Shown here: in pieces, positions 7,029-11,474 of the stretch
Position numbering within the stretch: the first letter of the stretch is position 1
How the letters are laid out: each line of letters opens with the position of its first letter
NCBI GenBank assembly: GCA_002293615.1
Contig: DBDN01000002.1
Location: 15,135 to 26,608, forward strand
Length of the DNA stretch: 11,474 bases
Source of the DNA: Betaproteobacteria bacterium UBA931
GTDB taxonomy: Bacteria > Pseudomonadota > Gammaproteobacteria > Burkholderiales > Casimicrobiaceae
Direction of reading: 5' to 3'
The notes under the pieces: model-generated
The model's database searches: none
What the model saw: only the letters and a program-made list of their open reading frames with translations
What the model was told of the DNA's origin: nothing
Program-made: the position numbers and the translations under genes

Positions 7029-7610
7029 ATGGAACCTTTTTTAGTATCAACAGGTATCGTCGCGCTCGCTGAGATCGGCGATAAAACGCAACTGCTTTCA
7101 TTTATTCTTGCGGCCAAATACCGTAAACCATGGCCTATTGTTTTAGGCATTCTGGTGGCAACGCTTGTCAACCATGCGCTGGCCGGTTGGGTGGGCGTAT
7201 GGATCACCGAATTGCTTTCGCCAAATGTATTGGCTTGGGTCATCGGTATTTTATTTTTGGCGATGGCTGTGTGGATGTTGGTCCCGGATAAGTTTGAGCC
7301 GGAGAACGCGAAATTGGTTTCATTCGGCGTTTTTACTACTACGCTGATTACTTTTTTTCTTGCTGAGATGGGCGACAAAACTCAGGTGGCGACGGTGATG
7401 TTGGCTGCGCATTTTCACTCGCTTGTCGCCATCGTTTTAGGGACGACGTTTGGTATGGCGTTAGCAAATGTTCCGGTTGTTTTTATTGGCGATAAACTTG
7501 CGCACCGGATACCGATGCGCGCTGTTCACATCGCTGCGGCGCTGGCATTTGTTGTTTTGGGTATTTTGGCGTTAATGAATACGGATGTTTGGACAGCGCG
7601 GTTCGATTAG
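7029..7610 (+). CDS. GDT1/TMEM165 (UPF0016) family manganese/cation exporter
   Basis: An inner-membrane transporter of a family that exports Mn2+ in bacteria (for example MneA of Vibrio cholerae) and handles Ca2+/Mn2+ in eukaryotes. The 193-aa product is almost entirely hydrophobic, with about six predicted membrane segments in two homologous halves. Each half carries the family signature E-x-G-D-K-T-Q: EIGDKTQ at 15-21 and EMGDKTQ at 113-119, whose acidic residues are thought to bind the cation. The length is typical of two-domain bacterial members. It starts 20 bp after the mfd stop, so it is probably co-transcribed with mfd. No yybP-ykoY manganese riboswitch fits in the gap. The ribosome site is weak. 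The substrate is inferred from the family, not seen in the sequence. Confidence 0.9.
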   Translation: MEPFLVSTGIVALAEIGDKTQLLSFILAAKYRKPWPIVLGILVATLVNHALAGWVGVWITELLSPNVLAWVIGILFLAMAVWMLVPDKFEPENAKLVSFGVFTTTLITFFLAEMGDKTQVATVMLAAHFHSLVAIVLGTTFGMALANVPVVFIGDKLAHRIPMRAVHIAAALAFVVLGILALMNTDVWTARFD

Positions 7611-7616
7611 TCATAA

Positions 7617-8033
7617 TTACTCAACAACGACGGTAAAATTTATTTTTTGCGTAGACGCAGTACTTTCCGACCAGGCGCGATTGTACTCGAAGCGCAATAT
7701 TTGTTTTCCCGGGCGCGACGCAGTGAAGTTGAAAATATCAACGCCGCCGCTGCCGGGAATTTCCGGAGTGGCTTGCTCGTAATGTGGGCTGGCGTCGCGC
7801 AAAATACCGCGCATGGGTTCGACTTGCTGCCATTGATAGCCGGTACTGCGGTTACTGGGTAGGCGAACATCGATCTGTCGTCCGATGGATACCGGAATTT
7901 CAGAACCATTTTGCGCTTCTGTGAGCACAAGGTTGCCGGAAATCATTGCGGAATCCGGTTTGGCTTCCTGCATAGCACAGCCAGAAAACATGACAGGACA
8001 AGACAGAGCGAAGAGTAGAAGTAGTTTTTTCAT
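7617..8033 (-). CDS. Chagasin-family (I42) cysteine protease inhibitor, lipoprotein
   Basis: Predicted inhibitor of papain-like cysteine proteases, anchored by lipid. The 138-aa precursor has a lipoprotein signal peptide (MKKLLLLFALSCPVMFSGC) with lipobox FSGC and Cys19. Residue +2 is Ala, which predicts sorting to the outer membrane. The mature part has the three chagasin inhibitory loops: NRSTGYQW (61-68; family NPTTGxxW), a glycine loop PGSGGVDIF (93-101), and RAW (119-121; family RPW/RPF), all in a short beta-rich protein. The Pro of the third loop is Ala here. The ribosome site is weak. It converges on the exporter gene with 6 bp between stop codons and no terminator between them. The target is unknown: an own secreted protease or a protease from a host, protist predator or competitor. 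Confidence 0.88.
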   Translation of the reverse strand: MKKLLLLFALSCPVMFSGCAMQEAKPDSAMISGNLVLTEAQNGSEIPVSIGRQIDVRLPSNRSTGYQWQQVEPMRGILRDASPHYEQATPEIPGSGGVDIFNFTASRPGKQILRFEYNRAWSESTASTQKINFTVVVE

Positions 8034-8207
8034 GGCCGAGCACCCAAAAGAAGCAACGTCTTATGTTACCTCAATGCGGTGTTAGGCGTCATCATCAATG
8101 TAAACACCAGCATCAATACGGTGATTGCGTGCGACTCATGCCTTTTGCGGCGAAATTCGGTGGATGGTTTCATGGCCGATGACATGCACCATGAAATTAC
8201 TCGCCCT

Positions 8208-8270
8208 AAGGAGGAGTTTTCGTTGAAAACGCGGCAATTACTGCTCCAATTGCCGCATCTATCAGTTTGA
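8208..8270 (+). other. Strong Shine-Dalgarno followed by a 15-codon frame
   Basis: AAGGAGGAG (8208-8216) lies 6 nt before TTG 8223, which opens a 15-codon frame (MKTRQLLLQLPHLSV) ending at 8270. The spacing and match to 16S rRNA are excellent, but no promoter or downstream plus-strand gene is seen. It is either a relic of a lost gene, a tiny peptide, or chance complementarity. Confidence 0.15.
8231..8256. terminator. 9-bp inverted repeat, possible weak minus-strand terminator
   Basis: GCGGCAATT (8231-8239) and AATTGCCGC (8248-8256) are perfect arms around an 8-nt loop. On the minus strand the stem is followed by GTTTTC, a short T-run, so it could be a weak terminator about 340 nt downstream of the cation transporter stop. 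On the plus strand no T-tract follows. Confidence 0.35.
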
Positions 8271-8597
8271 TAAGACGATCGAGCCACTGTGCTGGTCGGC
8301 ATACAAGCGGCCTTGCCGATAACCCGCGCCAAGCAGCGCTAAAGCAACCATTGATCCTCTTCGGAATATCCTGAATCGTAATACCGGTAGAAAGCGTACC
8401 GGATTCGGCCGTATGGCCGACACCGAGGGCAACGCCAACGGGCAGCCCTTTGGGGGAGTTTGTGTAATGCCATCACAAACACAAGTATCCAAATATGTTC
8501 AGGCTATTTTACCGAACAGGGCAGTCCGCCAGACAGAATCGCCAGCAGGGCTGTTTTCCAGAATTCCTTTATCAGGAAGCAGTCTCGGTTCGGCGCA

Positions 8598-9749
8598 TTA
8601 AAAGTTGATTTGTTCAATAGTGGTGATTAACCGAACACTTTTCAACATCGGATATCGCTTTTTAAGCGACATCAATTGTTCAACAATTCTTTTACGATGA
8701 TTATCATCATCAAGCTGCTGTTTTTCCAGAAGCAATATCAGGTTGATTTCTCCATGCAGGTAATGGATATGCAGGTCGGGCTGGAATTGGGCATAAATAT
8801 CGCCAAGCGCAGCAACGATTTCATCACGTCCGGGCAGGTCGGGGAAATTATTGTCGTCTTCATCACGATCATCTTCGGGGTCAATGTGCATCAATGCATC
8901 GAGCGCGTGATGCTCGGCAATAACGCGTTTCCGGGCATTGACGGCAATCAGGTGCGCCTCGGAAACCGTTAACTCGCTGTTTACGAGAAGATGTGCGTCA
9001 ACCAAAACGCTATCGCCCATGTAACGGGTGCGTACATTATGGATATTGATAACACCGGGCGTTTCCTTGAGCGTTTTTTCAATTGCCTGCAATTCTTGCG
9101 GCGGTAAGCCGCCGTCGGCCAGTCGCGATAATGCGTTCCAGGCAAACTTGCCGCCAGTGCGGCAAATCATAAAACCGACCAAGGCCGCGGCAAGCGGATC
9201 GAGAAAAACATAGCCCATGAGATTGCCAAAAATACCGAAAGCAACGACGACGGAGCTTGCCGCGTCGGCACGGGCATGCCAGGCGTTGGCCATCAACATC
9301 GTTGAATTCATGCGCTTGGCAACACGAACCATATAGCGGAACAGTATTTCTTTGGAAATGACGACAACAACCGCGACATAAAGCGCAATTTGATGAACCC
9401 GTGGGATTGACGACGGGTCGGCAAATTTCCGGGCAGCGACAAACAGCATTCCCAGGCCGGCAATGATCAGCAACAAACCGAGAACCATCGATGCCACGGT
9501 TTCAAAACGAGCATGCCCGTAAGGGTGGTTGGCATCGGCTTTTGACCGACTGATACGGTTAGCGCCCAATACAATAAAGTCAGCAAAAAGATCGGTCAAT
9601 GTATGAAAACCGTCGGCGATTAATGATTGGGAATGCGAAAAAAAACCAATAATAATTTGTATCGTTGAAAGAAGGGAATTGACAAAAACGCTCACCAGTG
9701 TACTGCGGGTAGCGACCGCATAGCGGTTTGGCGCTGTTTCTTTGATCAT
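8598..9749 (-). CDS. Cation diffusion facilitator (CDF) family metal efflux transporter
   Basis: A six-helix inner-membrane metal/proton antiporter. In the 383-aa product the metal site ligands are visible in TM2 (ADGFHTLTD: Asp46, His49, Asp53) and TM5 (NAWHARAD: His158, Asp162). The conserved HPYGHARFE lies at 75-83 between TM2 and TM3. HxxxD in both helices is most often seen in Zn2+ (or Zn/Fe) transporters, but the substrate is not certain. A cytoplasmic dimerisation domain follows (about 210-290). Then comes an acidic linker (HIDPEDDRDEDDNN, 288-301) and a second C-terminal domain with HIHYLH (327-332), making it longer than the roughly 300-aa FieF/YiiP type. No Shine-Dalgarno precedes ATG 9749. 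hypT ends 57 bp upstream on the same strand, so they may be co-transcribed. Confidence 0.92.
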   Translation of the reverse strand: MIKETAPNRYAVATRSTLVSVFVNSLLSTIQIIIGFFSHSQSLIADGFHTLTDLFADFIVLGANRISRSKADANHPYGHARFETVASMVLGLLLIIAGLGMLFVAARKFADPSSIPRVHQIALYVAVVVVISKEILFRYMVRVAKRMNSTMLMANAWHARADAASSVVVAFGIFGNLMGYVFLDPLAAALVGFMICRTGGKFAWNALSRLADGGLPPQELQAIEKTLKETPGVINIHNVRTRYMGDSVLVDAHLLVNSELTVSEAHLIAVNARKRVIAEHHALDALMHIDPEDDRDEDDNNFPDLPGRDEIVAALGDIYAQFQPDLHIHYLHGEINLILLLEKQQLDDDNHRKRIVEQLMSLKKRYPMLKSVRLITTIEQINF

Positions 9750-9806
9750 TTTATTAATTGGGTGTGGAGTCGGGTTACGTAAAAGATATTGTTCTGGACC
9801 GGTAAT

Positions 9807-10721
9807 TTAAAATATTTTTACTTTAGTTGAGGTAACAGCTTTCCAAAACCGTTCAACGCCATCGTTTAGCTTTGCATCAATACGGTAGATGCAAACCTCC
9901 AACGGGATTTCATAATTGACGGAAGAAGGGTCGGGCGGGACGATGCGCGTCAGTTTGCCTTGCGCCAATTCTTCGCGGATCAAATATTCCGGCAGCCAGG
10001 CAATACCGCTGCCATCAATAGCGAAACGTCTTAATAAATCGGCCATAGACGAAAAGAAAATCGGGTTAAAGGCAGCTGCGGGGATCTGTGCCAATTTGCG
10101 GTTGACCAAACGCCCCATGTACGATGTCGGCGAATAAGTGAGCAGCGGAATTTTTTCATCGGTAAGCGAATAGAGAGGCTTTTTTTGCTCGTCAACGCCG
10201 CTTACGGGAAACATGGCGCTTTCAAAAAGAGTGTGGTGCAGGAATGGCGTCTGCCAAAACTCTTCTTCGTGAAACGACAGAGCGAAATCACTTTTGCCTT
10301 CGCGTAACGCCGTGCTGGTTTGATCGACGTCAATCGCGGCAACGTAACAAAGAAATGTTTTTTCGCGTTGGGAAACAGCTTGGATGAGCGTGGGCAATAC
10401 GCTCAACGCCAGCGAGTGCGCTGCCGAGATACGAATACGCGCTTTACCGGTTGCGCCAAAATCGCTTAATTCAGCCAAATTGCTCTCAATTTGCATCAGC
10501 AGGCTACGCGCTTGCGAATGAAATAGCCGGCCATGATCGGTGAGCTGTAATGGGCTGGTGGCGCGATCAAAGAGTTCTACGCCGGTCGCTTGTTCTAATG
10601 CGCGGATACGTCGGCTGAATGCCGGTTGTGAAAGATTGCGTATCTCGGCTGCCTGGGAAAAATTTCGGCACTTTTCGAGCGCCAAAAAATCTTCGAGCCA
10701 TTTGCTTTCAATGTTTTGCAT
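9807..10721 (-). CDS. hypT: LysR-type regulator HypT (hypochlorite-responsive)
   Basis: In E. coli HypT (YjiE) is activated by hypochlorite through methionine oxidation and alters methionine, cysteine and iron genes. This 304-aa product closely follows the E. coli sequence as I recall it. The helix-turn-helix region is NIESKWLEDFLALEKCRNFSQAAEIRNLSQPAFSRRIRALEQ (3-44), then AAHSLALSVLP, FHEEEF, SYMGRLVNR, SSMADLLRRFAIDGSGIAWLPEYLI. The methionines matching E. coli Met206 and Met230 are present (Met202, Met226), but the position of Met123 is Val116. An in-frame TAG 15 nt upstream makes ATG 10721 the most upstream possible ATG start; the ribosome site is poor. It is divergent from an amino acid racemase gene with a LysR-like dyad between them, and upstream of the CDF gene. 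Orthology is strongly supported; the inducer here is inferred. Confidence 0.9.
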   Translation of the reverse strand: MQNIESKWLEDFLALEKCRNFSQAAEIRNLSQPAFSRRIRALEQATGVELFDRATSPLQLTDHGRLFHSQARSLLMQIESNLAELSDFGATGKARIRISAAHSLALSVLPTLIQAVSQREKTFLCYVAAIDVDQTSTALREGKSDFALSFHEEEFWQTPFLHHTLFESAMFPVSGVDEQKKPLYSLTDEKIPLLTYSPTSYMGRLVNRKLAQIPAAAFNPIFFSSMADLLRRFAIDGSGIAWLPEYLIREELAQGKLTRIVPPDPSSVNYEIPLEVCIYRIDAKLNDGVERFWKAVTSTKVKIF

Positions 10722-10758
10722 GTTGTGTTTGTGCTAAAAATAATTTAGCTTACTAAAG

Positions 10759-10777
10759 TTATGCGTTTCCCGCATAA
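10759..10777. promoter_or_regulatory. LysR-type operator candidate in the hypT/racemase intergenic region
   Basis: TTATGCG-TTTCC-CGCATAA is a perfect dyad with 7-bp arms and includes the T-N11-A core expected of LysR-family sites (T10762, A10774). Its centre lies about 47 bp from the hypT start and 77 bp from the racemase start, suited to autoregulation of hypT and activation of the divergent gene. An inverted copy of half of it, ATGCGGG at 10811-10817, pairs with CCCGCAT at 10769-10775; the half-site centres are 42 bp apart, about four helical turns. Confidence 0.6.
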
Positions 10778-10781
10778 TACC

Positions 10782-10800
10782 GGAAAACTTTGCATTTTCC
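10782..10800. promoter_or_regulatory. Second dyad in the hypT/racemase intergenic region
   Basis: GGAAAA-CTTTGCA-TTTTCC has perfect 6-bp arms around 7 nt and sits between the main dyad and the ATGCGGG half-site. It could be a separate protein-binding site or part of the racemase promoter. No clear -35/-10 pair was found for either divergent gene. Confidence 0.3.
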
Positions 10801-10844
10801 ATTAATCGGAATGCGGGTATTCTTGCTAAAACCTTTATAACAGC

Positions 10845-11474
10845 ATGGAAAAAGAGCGACATCTAATCGGCGTTTTAGGCGGAATGGGGCCTGCGGCAAC
10901 GGTCGATTTTGTTCATAAGCTGATTGCACTGACCAACGCCGAATGTGACCAAGATCACCTCCCGTTACTTATTGCTTCGATCCCGGATGTGCCGGATCGG
11001 ACCGCAGCATTGCTTCGTCATGAATCGTCTCCGGAGACTGCTTTAGTTCGCTATCGCATGCTTCTCGAAAATGCGGGCGCACGGTGTATTGTGATGCCGT
11101 GCAACACCGCACATTTCTGGCTGGATAAGTTAAGAGAGGGCGCACAGGCAGAAATATTATCGATTATCGATGCGGTGGTGACTCAGGTTAAGAAAATGGG
11201 AGTGACTCGTATTGGATTGATGGCGACGGATGGCACGGTGACAACAGGGCTTTATCAAAAGCAGCTTGCTCAAAACCACATTGATTGTGTGTTGCCTGAC
11301 AAGGCGCAGCAGGAGGAAATTATGCGCTCGATTTATTTGTTAAAAACAGGCCATCTGGAAAGAGCGACTGTGATCATGGAAGAGCAATATCAACAGCTTA
11401 TGATGGAAAATATTAGTGCAGTGATTCTGGGGTGCACGGAAATCCCCGTGATTTTGGCAACGGCGATACAGAAT
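10845..11474 (+). CDS. Aspartate/glutamate racemase family protein (3' end outside window)
   Basis: A cofactor-independent amino acid racemase of the aspartate racemase/YgeA family, which interconverts L- and D-amino acids with two cysteines as acid/base pair. The first 210 codons are present; family members are about 230 aa, so roughly 20 codons are missing. The N-terminal loop reads IGVLGGMGPAATVDFVHKL (8-26). The first catalytic cysteine is Cys86 in MPCNTAH, and the second is Cys197 in LGCTEIP. No stop or frameshift is seen. ATG 10845 has no good Shine-Dalgarno. It is divergent from hypT across 123 bp containing LysR-type dyads, which suggests HypT regulates it. Substrate specificity (Asp, Glu or broad) cannot be told from the sequence. 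Confidence 0.9.
   Translation, partial: MEKERHLIGVLGGMGPAATVDFVHKLIALTNAECDQDHLPLLIASIPDVPDRTAALLRHESSPETALVRYRMLLENAGARCIVMPCNTAHFWLDKLREGAQAEILSIIDAVVTQVKKMGVTRIGLMATDGTVTTGLYQKQLAQNHIDCVLPDKAQQEEIMRSIYLLKTGHLERATVIMEEQYQQLMMENISAVILGCTEIPVILATAIQN

Larger units (their letters stand above)
8034..8597. other. Gene-free region with apparent coding remnants
   Basis: About 560 bp with no frame I can support as an intact gene. The composition is not that of an AT-rich intergenic spacer, and protein-like stretches occur in different minus-strand frames broken by stops. These include KEFWKTALLAILSGGLPCSVK near 8515-8577 (resembling a signal peptide with no ATG), NSPKGLPVGVALGVGHTAES near 8401-8460, and VHVIGHETIHRISPQKA near 8139-8189, with an HExxH-like motif at 8160-8174. 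I read this as one or more decayed genes, family not identified. Reading frames of 62-88 codons on both strands here are unrecognised and lack convincing starts. Confidence 0.35.

Noticed and set aside
7608..7619. Terminator between the convergent exporter and inhibitor genes
   Set aside because: Only 6 bp separate the stop codons and no hairpin with a T-tract is visible; termination must occur inside the opposing gene or by another mechanism.
8139..8189. Intact zinc metalloprotease suggested by HExxH (HETIH)
   Set aside because: The frame is closed by stops after about 33 codons and no other protease motif could be joined with confidence; HExxH-like strings arise by chance.

Overview
The window looks like ordinary chromosome from a betaproteobacterium, probably Burkholderiales-like. 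The evidence is the adjacent sspA-sspB pair with betaproteobacterial-type sequences, a full-length Mfd of the proteobacterial type, and base composition that I judge by eye to be near 50% GC. A lower-GC member of the Oxalobacteraceae would fit, but the genus is a guess. I see no insertion sequence, prophage, CRISPR array, tRNA or rRNA.

Layout from left to right. (1) sspA and sspB (177-1230, +) encode the RNA-polymerase-associated stringent starvation protein and the ClpXP adaptor. (2) A 419-residue malic enzyme (1311-2570, +) has a near-perfect Shine-Dalgarno and ends in a strong terminator. It matches the catalytic half of MaeB but has no phosphotransacetylase half. (3) A convergent NAD(P)H:FMN/quinone reductase (2605-3141, -) shares that bidirectional terminator. 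(4) An AT-rich gap of about 390 bp follows, holding the reductase promoter, a doubtful small reading frame and the start region of mfd. (5) mfd (3529-7008, +) is followed 20 bp later by a GDT1/TMEM165-family manganese/cation exporter (7029-7610, +), probably one operon. (6) A chagasin-type (I42) cysteine-protease-inhibitor lipoprotein (7617-8033, -) converges on it with only 6 bp between stop codons. (7) A stretch of about 560 bp without an intact gene (8034-8597) has the look of decayed coding sequence. (8) A cation diffusion facilitator with an extended C-terminus (8598-9749, -) lies downstream of a HypT-type LysR regulator (9807-10721, -). (9) Divergent from hypT is an aspartate/glutamate racemase-family gene (10845 to the window end, +), cut off by the window.

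Several genes touch stress and metal handling: SspA/SspB (starvation, proteolysis), Mfd (transcription-coupled repair), the flavin reductase, two metal exporters and HypT (hypochlorite/methionine-oxidation sensor in E. coli). They form separate transcription units, so a single pathway is not implied. The clearest regulatory signal is the 123-bp hypT/racemase intergenic region. It holds a perfect 7-bp-arm dyad of LysR type and an inverted half-site about four helical turns away. I found no convincing novel multi-gene system. The most useful leads are that operator region, the single-domain malic enzyme, and the decayed region beside the protease-inhibitor lipoprotein.
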